Source of the DNA: Bacteroidales bacterium
Lineage (GTDB): Bacteria > Bacteroidota > Bacteroidia > Bacteroidales > UBA12077
DNA: 29,783 bases
Assembly (NCBI GenBank): GCA_003446015.1
Contig: DMBU01000137.1
Location: 1 to 29,783, forward strand
Direction: 5' to 3'
Shown piece by piece: positions 15,201 through 23,015 of this stretch. The notes below the pieces were generated by a model, which ran no database searches, was not told where the DNA came from, and saw nothing but the letters and a program-made list of their open reading frames with translations. How positions within the stretch are numbered: position 1 is the first letter of the stretch; every line of letters begins with the position of its first letter. A program made the translations under genes and the position numbers.

Positions 15201-15514
15201 TTCGAATCTATTTAGAAAACCTTGGAGGAGGAGGAGGAATTATTCAAACCTCAAATGGAAAAGATGCTGTTAAAATTATTGAAAAAAATAAAATTGATCT
15301 AATTTTTATGGATATACGTTTACCTGATATTGATGGGTACGAAACTACGCGACGAATACGTGAAATAGATTCTAAAGTTAAAATAATTGCTCAAACGGCA
15401 TATGCATTGCAAAATGATAGAGAAAAAGCAATTGCTGCAGGATGCAATGATTACATAACAAAGCCTCTGAGCGAAGATGTAATAGCAAATAAAATTGAGA
15501 TGTTTTTCAAATAG
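12284..15514 (+). CDS. Hybrid sensor histidine kinase/response regulator with five PAS domains
   Basis: 1076-aa cytoplasmic kinase with no membrane segment. The order is PAS1 (about 10-118), coiled coil with EEL/EEY heptads (120-172), PAS2 (177-295), PAS3 (303-420), PAS4 (430-545), PAS5 (555-660), second coiled coil (660-705), HisKA with phospho-acceptor H719 (MSHEIRTP), HATPase (about 820-935; N box NLLDNAFKF, G boxes DTGIGIP and GAGLGLAI), and REC (959-1074) with acidic E964-D966, phospho-acceptor D1010 and the K of TKPL. PAS1 carries C42, C53, C62 and C64, a cysteine set that could bind metal or sense redox. In REC a (GGA)5 tract encodes five glycines. The signal is unknown and no output regulator is adjacent, so phosphotransfer to a distant partner is likely. 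It is divergent from the barrel gene. Confidence 0.93.
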   Translation: MNKFDPQKIINALPQYYYIIDCKSLKIVETNNPAIDKNKISCFNYLYGFDKPCHETGNGIECTCQKINKARETVEINQTLQLENGLLAYKVFASPILNEQNEITHILCQYLDVRKEIELTRTIEEQNHELLAQNEEYESVNEELKEQKEEYETLYEELKEANENIQKSKQDAEQLKDFFENINEAVQDGIWVSDKNDVIFYTNPAMEKIVGISRIDIINKNVLNDFPKEAVQEISPYYKKAKKELKPIWYEIKVKTTGSKIHYHNGWLVPVIKHGKYNGMISTVRDITWRVKTEQALTESEEKFRMLFTNMEEAFALHKIIVDKNNKPIDYTFIEVNSQFEKQTGLKRQNILNKRVREILPDTEKYWIETYGKVALTGKPVQFENFSREINKYYRVAAYSPKQEFFATIFEDITEKKLAEIDLQNSEEKYRSLVENISEFVYVVDREYKVISLNAAAQKVFGRGKNIKGKLISEIFPKHIYKSYLRSLRQVFETGKPLNSDSVMEVKGKTSYVSASLSPLKNEKGVTIAVIGISRDITDKKLAEIALKESEERFRTYIESSPMAIFIANKSGKYQFVNQSAIEMLGYTKKELLNMSIPDILDSSVLEMGIKHFKQLKKEGKAKSHETVFVAKNSKKISLILDAIKISDNQFIAFCKDISDIKKYEEELKDRNEEYYALNEELEENLERIQNINNELKVAKEKAEESDRLKSAFLANMSHEIRTPLNGILGFSALLRKEGLTREAHNRYSAIVESSGKRLLSIVNDVFDISLIQSDQMKIENGTFEINELLDEIFTFYTTIKKENLDTINFDLKKNSSAEIEIYSDKYRLHQIFKNLLDNAFKFTTEGKIEFGYLPITDERITFYVKDTGIGIPEKFRETVFSAFRQVDDSITRDYEGAGLGLAICHGLLERMDGKIWFDSKPNNGTTFYFSLPLKEKYANAVKEIKLGKKKKSILKGKMILIVEDDLVSYEFLRIYLENLGGGGGIIQTSNGKDAVKIIEKNKIDLIFMDIRLPDIDGYETTRRIREIDSKVKIIAQTAYALQNDREKAIAAGCNDYITKPLSEDVIANKIEMFFK
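15224..15238 (+). repeat. (GGA)5 microsatellite inside the REC domain
   Basis: Five GGA units encode Gly-Gly-Gly-Gly-Gly in the loop before the second strand of REC. The related kinase in this window has a shorter, non-repetitive loop there. The repeat is in phase with the codons, so slippage would change glycine number without a frameshift. Confidence 0.85.
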
Positions 15515-15562
15515 TGATAAGATTGAGTATAATTCATCAAATTAAATTAAGAAGATTTTACG

Positions 15563-15591
15563 TTTACATATCAAAATTGTAATTATTTTTG
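15563..15591 (+). promoter_or_regulatory. Promoter of the Gate-domain gene (-33 TTTA, -7 TATTTTTG)
   Basis: Perfect -7 box at 15584-15591 with a near-consensus TTTA at 15563-15566 (17-bp spacer). It lies 23 bp before the start at 15615, suggesting this gene is transcribed apart from the kinase. Confidence 0.45.
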
Positions 15592-15614
15592 CACGCAATT
15601 GATTTTAACGAAGA

Positions 15615-16565
15615 ATGAAAGAAACAATTGTTGAGCAAAAAAAACTCAGATTTCTCGAACGGATACATATCTGTATTAAAGAAGCTCTTCCTCAAGGATT
15701 AAAAACTGCATTTTGGTTATTAAAAATAACAATTCCCGTTTCATTTGGAGTCCTTCTGCTTGATTATTTTGGAGGTTTGGAATTTATAGCTCAATACACA
15801 TCACCTGTTTTTAAATTAATAGGTCTGCCCGGAGTTGCTGCTATTGTGATCATTACAAGTATTTTTACGAACATTTATTCAGTAATAGCTGTGCTTACAG
15901 CCTTAATGTTACCTTTGCGAGATGGAACCATAATTGCTGTAATGTGTTTAATCTCACATGGGTTTATCATCGAAACTGCAGTGTTAAAAAAAACTGGATC
16001 TTCACCTGTTCGCATGATCTTACTGAGATTAATTGCAAGTTTTATTGTGGGTTGGGGTTTAAATAAAATTATGCCCGGAAATTCTTCGTCAGGTGAGTTG
16101 TTGAACCTAAATAAACAGCTTATTTTTTCCGAGGTGCTATTCAATTGGTTTTATTTAATTAGCAAAACAGTGATCAAGATTTTAGTTTTGGTTAATCTTT
16201 TATTGATCTTGCAAAAAATTCTCGATGAGTTTGGATTAATAAAATGGCTTGAGCGTCCTTTAAAACCATTCATGAAAATATTTGGTTTGCCCGAGCAAAC
16301 TACATTTTCGTGGATAGTTGCAAATACTTTAGGTTTGGCATATGGTTCAGCCGTTATGATTAATCAGGTAAACGATGGCAAAATGAAAAAGAAACAAGCT
16401 GATTTATTAAATCATCATATATCACTATCACATTCGCAATTTGAAGATCCTCTATTATTTCTTACCTTAGGATATAGCTTACCCTGGTTAATACTGCCAA
16501 GAATTTTTATTGCAATTATTGCAGTGTGGTTAAGAAAACTTGAATTATTTATTAAGATACGGTAA
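15615..16565 (+). CDS. Nucleoside-recognition (Gate) domain membrane protein
   Basis: 316-aa integral membrane protein with about eight hydrophobic segments. It has two Gate-like halves (about residues 45-150 and 205-305), each with a long amphipathic turn between helices. Motifs include LISHGFIIETAVLKKTGSSP in the first half and LSHSQFEDPLLFLTLGYSLPW in the second. The Gate domain (PF07670) occurs in nucleoside transporters, SpmA/SpmB and FeoB-like proteins, so transport or gating of a small molecule is probable, but the substrate cannot be read from the sequence. It has its own promoter-like elements and lies 84 bp before the acyltransferase gene, which also has its own, so the two are probably separate units. 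Confidence 0.78.
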   Translation: MKETIVEQKKLRFLERIHICIKEALPQGLKTAFWLLKITIPVSFGVLLLDYFGGLEFIAQYTSPVFKLIGLPGVAAIVIITSIFTNIYSVIAVLTALMLPLRDGTIIAVMCLISHGFIIETAVLKKTGSSPVRMILLRLIASFIVGWGLNKIMPGNSSSGELLNLNKQLIFSEVLFNWFYLISKTVIKILVLVNLLLILQKILDEFGLIKWLERPLKPFMKIFGLPEQTTFSWIVANTLGLAYGSAVMINQVNDGKMKKKQADLLNHHISLSHSQFEDPLLFLTLGYSLPWLILPRIFIAIIAVWLRKLELFIKIR

Positions 16566-16596
16566 CAATTCTTCTTAGCTCAATTTAATAGAGAAG

Positions 16597-16627
16597 TTTA
16601 AAATCTCAAATTTTAAAGCTATTTTTG
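16597..16627 (+). promoter_or_regulatory. Promoter of the acyltransferase gene (-33 TTTA, -7 TATTTTTG)
   Basis: TTTA at 16597-16600, a 19-bp spacer, and a perfect -7 box TATTTTTG at 16620-16627. The predicted start of transcription is about 16634, giving a leader of about 16 nt before the ATG at 16650. Confidence 0.5.
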
Positions 16628-16649
16628 TTTATTAATTTATACTGATAAT

Positions 16650-18458
16650 ATGCATCTAGTTACTTCAAAAGATATATCAAAAGCAATACATTTAAATAAA
16701 TTTGGGGGAGAAGTTGTTGCCAAGTTCTTAATGCAATTACTTAAGTTCAATAAGTTAAATAATTTATATTCACAAACGAGGGATAAAAACGGAGTTGATT
16801 TTATAAATTCAGTTATAGATCAACTTGAATTCAACTACGAAGTAAGTAAGGAGGATTTAAAAAAGATCCCTGAAGATAAACCTTTTATTGTTGTTGCAAA
16901 TCATCCATTCGGAGGTATTGATGCTCTAATTTTATCAAAAATATTTTTAGAAATACGTCCGGATTTTAAGGCAATGGGCAATTTTTTACTTCAGAAAATT
17001 GATCCTATAAAAGATTTGATTTTACCAGTAAACCCTTTCGAATACCAGAAGGGGGGTAGATCTAGTTTTGCCGGAATAAAAAATGCTTTGGTACATCTTG
17101 AAAATGGATGCCCGTTGGGAATATTTCCTGCAGGTGAAGTTTCATCCTATCAACACGATTCCGGAATAATTCAGGATAGAGAATGGCAACATTCGATCTT
17201 AAAATTTATTAAAAGAGCAGGGGTTCCAATTGTTCCGGTTTATTTTCACGGAACGAATAGCAGGTTTTTTCATTTGCTGGGCCAGATTCACCCGGTCTTA
17301 CGTACTGCCAAACTCCCTTCAGAATTGTTTAATAAAAAGAATAAAACGATTCAAATTAGAATCGGGAGCCCTATTCCTGTAAAAGAACAAAGTGAATTTA
17401 CAGATATTTCGCATTTTGGAAGATATCTAAGAGCCAGAACATATGCTCTTGGAACTTCACTGGAAGCAAAGAAATTTTATTTACCCTCATTTTACCCTAA
17501 AGTTAAAAAAGCTGAACCTATAGCAAAACCTGTTGAAACGGAATTGTTGGTAAATGAGATTAAAGGTCTTATTGAAAAATATCCATTGTTTGATAACAAA
17601 AATTACAAAGTGTTTTGTGCTCCTTCAACCGAAATGCCTTTTACTCTTCATGAAATAGGGCGATTAAGAGAAATAACTTTCCGGGAGGTAGGCGAGGGAA
17701 CGAATCGAAGCATGGATATTGATGAATACGATTTTTATTATAATCAACTGGTAATTTGGGATGAAGATGAAAATAAGATTGTTGGTGCATATAGAATAGG
17801 AAAAGGGAAGGATATTCTTGCTTTATATGGTATGAATGGATTTTATCTTTCTTCATTATTTAAAATACAAAAATCTTTTGCCCCATATTTCAACGAATCC
17901 ATGGAGCTTGGAAGATCGTTTATCGTGAAGGAATATCAGAGAAAACCATTGCCTTTATTCCTTTTATGGAAAGGATTATTGTTCTTTTTATTAAAAAATA
18001 CCGATTATCGCTATTTAATTGGCCCCGTTAGCATCAGTAATGATTTCTCGAAATTCTCAAAATCACTAATTGTTGAATTTGTTAAAAAACATCATTACAA
18101 TTTAGACCTTGCTAAGTTTATTAAACCACGAAAGAAATTTGTTGTTGAAGAAAGTAAAGGAGTTGACCGTGGATTACTTACAGATGCTGAGAATGGTGAT
18201 GTCTCTAAACTCGACAAGCTTATTTTTGATATTGAGTCAACCTATAAGTTTCCAATTCTTCTAAAAAAATATTTGCAATTAAATGCAAAAATTATTGGTT
18301 TTAATATCGATCCGCAATTTAACGATGCTCTGGATGGATTGTTAATGCTTGATATTTTTGATGTACCTCAAAGCTTCTTAAAAGCTTTATCAAAAGAATT
18401 AAACGACGAATCAATATTGGAACGATTCAGTTTTCCTACATCTTTACTGGAAGATTAA
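16650..18458 (+). CDS. Bifunctional PlsC + GNAT acyltransferase (OlsF-like, amino-acid lipid synthesis)
   Basis: 602 aa. The N-terminal half (about 60-280) is a PlsC-type O-acyltransferase with catalytic H85-x4-D90 (NHPFGGID) and FPAGEVS in place of the usual FPEGTRS. The C-terminal half (about 310-500) is a hemolysin-type GNAT acyltransferase (FTLHEIGRLREITFREVG, then ELGRSFIVKEYQRK and LIGPVSISNDFS). This order matches OlsF, which makes ornithine lipid by N-acylation (C-terminal domain) and O-acylation (N-terminal domain). Bacteroidota also make glycine lipids with separate GlsB and GlsA enzymes, so the amino acid could be ornithine or glycine. The last 100 residues (from about 505) form a helical tail of unknown role. 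It probably acts at the inner membrane. The gene converges on the hydrolase gene with a 9-bp gap. Confidence 0.85.
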   Translation: MHLVTSKDISKAIHLNKFGGEVVAKFLMQLLKFNKLNNLYSQTRDKNGVDFINSVIDQLEFNYEVSKEDLKKIPEDKPFIVVANHPFGGIDALILSKIFLEIRPDFKAMGNFLLQKIDPIKDLILPVNPFEYQKGGRSSFAGIKNALVHLENGCPLGIFPAGEVSSYQHDSGIIQDREWQHSILKFIKRAGVPIVPVYFHGTNSRFFHLLGQIHPVLRTAKLPSELFNKKNKTIQIRIGSPIPVKEQSEFTDISHFGRYLRARTYALGTSLEAKKFYLPSFYPKVKKAEPIAKPVETELLVNEIKGLIEKYPLFDNKNYKVFCAPSTEMPFTLHEIGRLREITFREVGEGTNRSMDIDEYDFYYNQLVIWDEDENKIVGAYRIGKGKDILALYGMNGFYLSSLFKIQKSFAPYFNESMELGRSFIVKEYQRKPLPLFLLWKGLLFFLLKNTDYRYLIGPVSISNDFSKFSKSLIVEFVKKHHYNLDLAKFIKPRKKFVVEESKGVDRGLLTDAENGDVSKLDKLIFDIESTYKFPILLKKYLQLNAKIIGFNIDPQFNDALDGLLMLDIFDVPQSFLKALSKELNDESILERFSFPTSLLED

Positions 18459-18467
18459 TTCAGGATT

Positions 18468-19088
18468 CTACTTGTTATCGTTAGCCTTTAAGAAATCATC
18501 AGTTGATTCAATTTTTGCATAAGTACCTTTTAGTGTGCTTAAGGTTGAATAGTGCACATCTTTTGCCGAAACAGTAATATCTCCAAAGCTTAAATCACGG
18601 GTAGCACAAGCATCCTCTATTACTGTACACTTAAAACCATAATCACTTGCTGCCCGGGTTGCAGCTTCAAGGCACATGTGAGTTTGCATCCCGCAAAGAA
18701 CAAGATTTTCAATTTTGTTGTTTTTTAAATATTCGAGTAAATCTGTACCAACAAATGAATTCGCCTTGTCTTTAGAAATAATTTTTTCACTTTCAACAGG
18801 AGCAACAAATTCATTTATTTCTGATCCCACGTTTGTATTATGCTTCACATGTATAACAAGATTACCTTTTTCTCTAAAGCGAAGTAAGATTTTCTGAGCA
18901 TTTTTTGCAGCTTCCTCAGGATTAGTTAATGGTAACGTCCCTCCCGGAAAATAAAAATTCTGAATATCAATAATTATTAACGCAGTGTTTTTTGCGATTT
19001 CGATATTGGATTGTTCTTGCGCCATTGTATTGTTATTCATTGAATAAAAAATAATAAAAAATAAAGTTAATAATAATATCTTTTTCAT
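18468..19088 (-). CDS. Exported isochorismatase-family cysteine hydrolase
   Basis: 206 aa with a signal peptide (hydrophobic residues 4-15, cleavage after MAQ or near A23). The catalytic triad of the isochorismatase/nicotinamidase family is visible: D41 (IIDIQN), K108 (SKDKANSF) and C139 (THMCLEAA). Relatives cleave amide or enol-ether bonds in nicotinamide, isochorismate and similar substrates. Most are cytoplasmic, so export is notable and suggests action on an external or periplasmic amide. It is followed upstream, in the same direction, by an alpha/beta-hydrolase lipoprotein gene (48-bp gap), so both may act in the envelope. The start at M1 is chosen because it gives the signal peptide; M22 would give a cytosolic form, and family length fits either. 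Confidence 0.86.
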   Translation of the reverse strand: MKKILLLTLFFIIFYSMNNNTMAQEQSNIEIAKNTALIIIDIQNFYFPGGTLPLTNPEEAAKNAQKILLRFREKGNLVIHVKHNTNVGSEINEFVAPVESEKIISKDKANSFVGTDLLEYLKNNKIENLVLCGMQTHMCLEAATRAASDYGFKCTVIEDACATRDLSFGDITVSAKDVHYSTLSTLKGTYAKIESTDDFLKANDNK

Positions 19089-19111
19089 TTTGACTCGGTT
19101 TAGGTTATTTT

Positions 19112-19119
19112 CAAAAGTA
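19112..19119 (-). promoter_or_regulatory. -7 promoter box (TACTTTTG) of the isochorismatase-like gene
   Basis: Exact TAnnTTTG match on the minus strand, 23 bp before the start codon. It suggests transcription separate from the lipoprotein hydrolase gene. A -33 element is not evident. Confidence 0.38.
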
Positions 19120-19136
19120 AAAATTAATTATATATC

Positions 19137-19973
19137 TTATAATTTTAAAAACTTTTTAATTTCAGTAACCACCTGTTTATTGCTTTCAGAATCTTTAAGT
19201 ACCATCCGGTGATCCGCATGTTCAATAATCTTTAGTTCCTTTTTTGATGAAGGGCTTAAATTATATAAGTTATAACTCATTGATGGAGGTATAAAATCAT
19301 CGGCACCTCCATGTATAAACAGAACAGGTTTACTATTTTGTTGTACCAATGTGATATTATTTAGTTGATAAATAGATTGATCAATGTCTAATTTTAAAAA
19401 TGGACGAATGATTCCAGGAAGTGCTTCTTTGAGTAAATAATCTTTAAGTTCTTCAAGTGAAGTGAAAGTCGACATTACAATAACCTGATCAATAATATCA
19501 TTGCTAATTAAGTTAAGAGCTACAAAACCTCCTAGCGAGTATCCTAAAACTACAGTTGGTATATTTTCATCATTAATATTGTTTTTAAAATAATCTAAAG
19601 CAATATTTCCATCTTTTATAATGCCATCAATGCTTGGTTTCCCGTCACTTAATCCATAGCCACTATAGTTTAAAGAGTAGATATTTAAATTGAACTGGAC
19701 ACCCAATTCATTAAAAAATGGTATTGCCGATCGAATGTTACTACCATTTCCAGAAAAGTAGATTAAATTAAAACTTGCTTGTTCTTCTTTTAGGAACCAT
19801 AACTCAAGCTCAGTTGTGTCAGTGTTATTCACAAAGTATCTGTTAAACTTAAAATTTTCACTTATTTCATATTCCTTAACTGGGTTGAATACATCACTTT
19901 GAGTGACCTTTTTATTAATACAACTTTGAAATAGTAAAGTTGTTATGGTAAGCATTAATATCTTTTTTTGCAT
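19137..19973 (-). CDS. Lipoprotein alpha/beta hydrolase
   Basis: 278 aa with a type II signal peptide (lipobox LFQSC, C18). The alpha/beta-hydrolase core covers about residues 55-275: nucleophile S146 in GYSLGG, acid D225 in HGGADDFIP, and base H255 in HADHRM. The SGNGSN block (about 74-79) is the oxyanion-loop segment. It resembles the BEM46/serine aminopeptidase-like hydrolases; the substrate is unknown. Lipid anchoring places it in the periplasm or at the cell surface. It lies upstream of the isochorismatase-like gene in the same direction. Confidence 0.86.
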   Translation of the reverse strand: MQKKILMLTITTLLFQSCINKKVTQSDVFNPVKEYEISENFKFNRYFVNNTDTTELELWFLKEEQASFNLIYFSGNGSNIRSAIPFFNELGVQFNLNIYSLNYSGYGLSDGKPSIDGIIKDGNIALDYFKNNINDENIPTVVLGYSLGGFVALNLISNDIIDQVIVMSTFTSLEELKDYLLKEALPGIIRPFLKLDIDQSIYQLNNITLVQQNSKPVLFIHGGADDFIPPSMSYNLYNLSPSSKKELKIIEHADHRMVLKDSESNKQVVTEIKKFLKL

Positions 19974-20127
19974 GTTTTTGCACGATTAATTTATTTAACT
20001 TTAATGTAACAATCAAATCGTCAAACAGTTTTAGTGAGTTATCAAATTTTAAATAAATAAATACGTTTAAGTCTTTTTTTTTTGTAACTTGTTAAATCTT
20101 ACTATTCTTCAGATAAAACATATTAAG

Positions 20128-22323
20128 ATGTTAAAAACCGCGGTAAAACATAAGGTTCATTACTTAATTATTCCTTTATTACTTGTTTTTTTTCTATATG
20201 TATTTTCGTTAATTTTTATTTTTTTACCTTCTGTTGAAAGAAGTATAATTGATAAAAAAAAGGAAATGATTAAAGAACTCACGAATACGGTTTGGACTTT
20301 AATGGATTTTTATAACAAGCGGGTTGAAGATAAGCTGATAAGTATTGATGACGCCAAAGCGTTGGTTTTACATAATGTTGAAATAATGAGATATGGAAAA
20401 GAGAAAAAGGATTACTTCTGGATAAACGATTTTAGGCCATATATGATTATGCATCCATATTTACCTGAATTGGATAATCATAATTTATCAGCATATACCG
20501 ACCCTGATGGTACATTTTTATTTAATGAAATGGTTGAAATTGTTTTACGAAATGGGGAGGGTTATGTAAATTATAAATGGCAATTAAAAGACGATTCTTT
20601 ACAAATCTTACCTAAAATTTCATTTGTTAAAGGATTTAAACCATGGGGCTGGATTATTGGTACAGGAGTGTATATCAATGATATTGAACAAGAAATTGCA
20701 TCAATGAAAAAGAACCTGGTTCTTGTTTCAATTGTTATTACCGTATTCGTTTTGCTATTGTTTATTTATATTTTAAATCGTGGTTTAAAAAAAGAAAAAC
20801 ATCTCAGGGAATTAGAAACGAAATATAAAAAACTATTTGAAGAGGCAAATGATGGTATTTTGATTTTAAAAAATAATAAAATTATTAATTGTAACAATAA
20901 GGTTTTGGAGTTGTTTAAATGTAAAAAGCTCGACATTATTGATAAAACAATTGCTGACTTTTCTCCAGATTATCAGGATGATGGTGAGAAATCGGTTGAT
21001 AAATTGGAGAAAATTATCAATGAATGCATGAAAGGTATTCCACAGTTTTTTGAATGGGATCATATTACAAAAAACGGAGAACTGTTTATTACTGAAATAA
21101 GCTTATCAAATATAGAGATTGAAAATGAAATATATATTAACTCTTTTATCAGAGATATAACGCAGAGAAAGAAAGTTGAAAAGAAATTGATTGAGGCAGT
21201 TGAAAAAGCAGAAAATGCAGATAAACTAAAATCCGCTTTTCTTGCAAACATGTCTCATGAAATCAGGACTCCTATGAATGGAATTCTAGGATTCTCACAA
21301 TTATTAAAAAAAGAAAACCTACCCAAAAATCAAAAAGATGAGTTTGTAAATATAATTAATAGTAAAGGAAACCAATTGTTACAAATTATTAATGATATCA
21401 TTGATATTTCAAAAATTGAATCCAATCAGATTAAGATATATTATTCAGAGTTTTCAATTAATAAAATGATTGAAGAGATATATGAATCATTTACAACTGA
21501 ACCGAATCAAAATTTTAAGTCAAATATTGATTTTCATATTAGAAAGAAACTACCCGATTCAAAATCAGTTATAAAAAGCGATCGAACCAGAATTATTCAA
21601 ATTCTGTATAACTTGGTAAATAACGCTTTTAAGTATTCAAATCAAGGAAAAATTGAGATTGGTTACAAAATAAAAACTTCAGAAGTTGAATTTTATGTTA
21701 CAGATAATGGAATCGGGGTAAAAGAAGAGGAAAAGGATTTTATCTTTGAACGTTTCGTGCAATCGGATGGATCAACCAGAAGACTATATGGGGGAACAGG
21801 ATTAGGTCTTTCAATTTCAAAGGGACTGGTTGAATTACTCGGTGGTAGTATTGGTGTGGAGTCGGATGGAATAAGTGGTTCTCGGTTTTATTTTACTATC
21901 CCTTATAAATTTGTTTCTAAATCTTTAAAAGAACATTCTTCGGAAAACCTAGATAATTTAAACTGGAGCGACAAAAATATTCTTATTGTTGAAGATGATC
22001 ATATAAGTTTTGAATTCCTTAAGGAATTATTGAGTGAAACTAAAATTAATATAAGCCATGCAGAAACTGGAGAAATAGCTTTGCAAGAATCAAAATCTAA
22101 GTCTTTTAATCTAATTTTAATGGATATTCAATTGCCAGATATTGATGGGTATGCTACAACAAAACTAATTAGAAAAATAAATCCGGATATTCCAATTATT
22201 GCTCAAACTGCTAACGCATTTGTTGAGGATCGCGAAAAATCAATAATTGCCGGATGTAATGATTATATTTCAAAACCTATAAATAGAAAATTATTACTAA
22301 GAATTATCAATCATTATATTTGA
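20128..22323 (+). CDS. Membrane hybrid histidine kinase (Cache-PAS-HisKA-HATPase-REC)
   Basis: 731 aa from the ATG at 20128. The frame is open from a TTG at 20089, but the ATG gives a short tail before the first membrane helix. The order is TM1 (about 12-33), single Cache domain (about 40-190; DYFWINDF, MHPYLPEL, and WGWIIGTGVYI), TM2 (197-219), PAS (234-350), HisKA with phospho-acceptor H377 (MSHEIRTP), HATPase (about 480-590; NLVNNAFKYS, DNGIGV, GGTGLGLSI), and REC (617-730) with E622-D624 and phospho-acceptor D666. The Cache domain binds small ligands in the periplasm, often organic acids in this subclass. No DNA-binding output is adjacent. A bacteriohemerythrin gene follows in the same direction after 207 bp. 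The kinase core is closely related to that of the multi-PAS kinase at 12284. Confidence 0.93.
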   Translation: MLKTAVKHKVHYLIIPLLLVFFLYVFSLIFIFLPSVERSIIDKKKEMIKELTNTVWTLMDFYNKRVEDKLISIDDAKALVLHNVEIMRYGKEKKDYFWINDFRPYMIMHPYLPELDNHNLSAYTDPDGTFLFNEMVEIVLRNGEGYVNYKWQLKDDSLQILPKISFVKGFKPWGWIIGTGVYINDIEQEIASMKKNLVLVSIVITVFVLLLFIYILNRGLKKEKHLRELETKYKKLFEEANDGILILKNNKIINCNNKVLELFKCKKLDIIDKTIADFSPDYQDDGEKSVDKLEKIINECMKGIPQFFEWDHITKNGELFITEISLSNIEIENEIYINSFIRDITQRKKVEKKLIEAVEKAENADKLKSAFLANMSHEIRTPMNGILGFSQLLKKENLPKNQKDEFVNIINSKGNQLLQIINDIIDISKIESNQIKIYYSEFSINKMIEEIYESFTTEPNQNFKSNIDFHIRKKLPDSKSVIKSDRTRIIQILYNLVNNAFKYSNQGKIEIGYKIKTSEVEFYVTDNGIGVKEEEKDFIFERFVQSDGSTRRLYGGTGLGLSISKGLVELLGGSIGVESDGISGSRFYFTIPYKFVSKSLKEHSSENLDNLNWSDKNILIVEDDHISFEFLKELLSETKINISHAETGEIALQESKSKSFNLILMDIQLPDIDGYATTKLIRKINPDIPIIAQTANAFVEDREKSIIAGCNDYISKPINRKLLLRIINHYI

Positions 22324-22530
22324 AAATCTTACTATCCTTTTATAAAATTTTTTAAACCAGGGCAATATTTTACATATAATATAGTAGATTTGGACAAAAG
22401 TATTGTCATAATAAGGTAAAACTATTGCATTGTTAAAAGGCTAGATAAATTTAGTTATCCCAATTTATATTTTTTCTTTTGGTTAATACTTTTAAATTTT
22501 AGATGTTGAACTTTAAGTAATAAAGTTATT

Positions 22531-22938
22531 ATGGAATTAATAGAATGGTCTGATAAATATTTAGTTGGATATGATGAAATTGATAATCAGCATAAAGGAC
22601 TGGTTATTATGATAAATGAACTTTTTACGTTCATGACAGAAGGCAAATCAAAGGAAAATTTGGAAATTATTTTTGATCACTTAACAGTTTACACCAAAGA
22701 GCATTTTAGCAACGAAGAAAAAATGATGTTAAAATATGACTATCCAGATTATGAGCAACATAAGTTAGAACATGTAAAATTTATTGAACGTTTAAATAGC
22801 TTTAAATCTGATTTTGAAAATAATAAAATTACTATATCCTTAGAGCTTTTAAATTTTTTAAAAGATTGGCTTTTAAATCATATAGTTATAACAGATAAAA
22901 AATACATGCCCCTTTTAGAAAAAAACAGATATGAATAA
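22531..22938 (+). CDS. Bacteriohemerythrin
   Basis: 135-aa non-haem di-iron O2-binding protein. All seven canonical ligands are in place: H21, H58, E62, H77, H81, H117 and D122, with typical motifs DNQH, EHFSNEE, HKLEH and NHIVITDKKY. The length is standard for single-domain bacterial hemerythrins. It is cytoplasmic (no signal peptide). It probably buffers, delivers or senses O2, or protects from it. It lies 207 bp after the Cache kinase, so shared transcription is possible but not evident. Confidence 0.95.
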   Translation: MELIEWSDKYLVGYDEIDNQHKGLVIMINELFTFMTEGKSKENLEIIFDHLTVYTKEHFSNEEKMMLKYDYPDYEQHKLEHVKFIERLNSFKSDFENNKITISLELLNFLKDWLLNHIVITDKKYMPLLEKNRYE

Positions 22939-23015
22939 AGTATTTATAATGGATTTAATTTAAAATTTACATTATTTGCTTTAATAGTTCATTCACAGAA
23001 AACAAACCTTATTTT

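Noticed and set aside
20089..20127. TTG start of the Cache histidine kinase
   Set aside because: The ATG at 20128 gives a normal short tail before the first membrane helix; the 13 extra residues add nothing recognisable.
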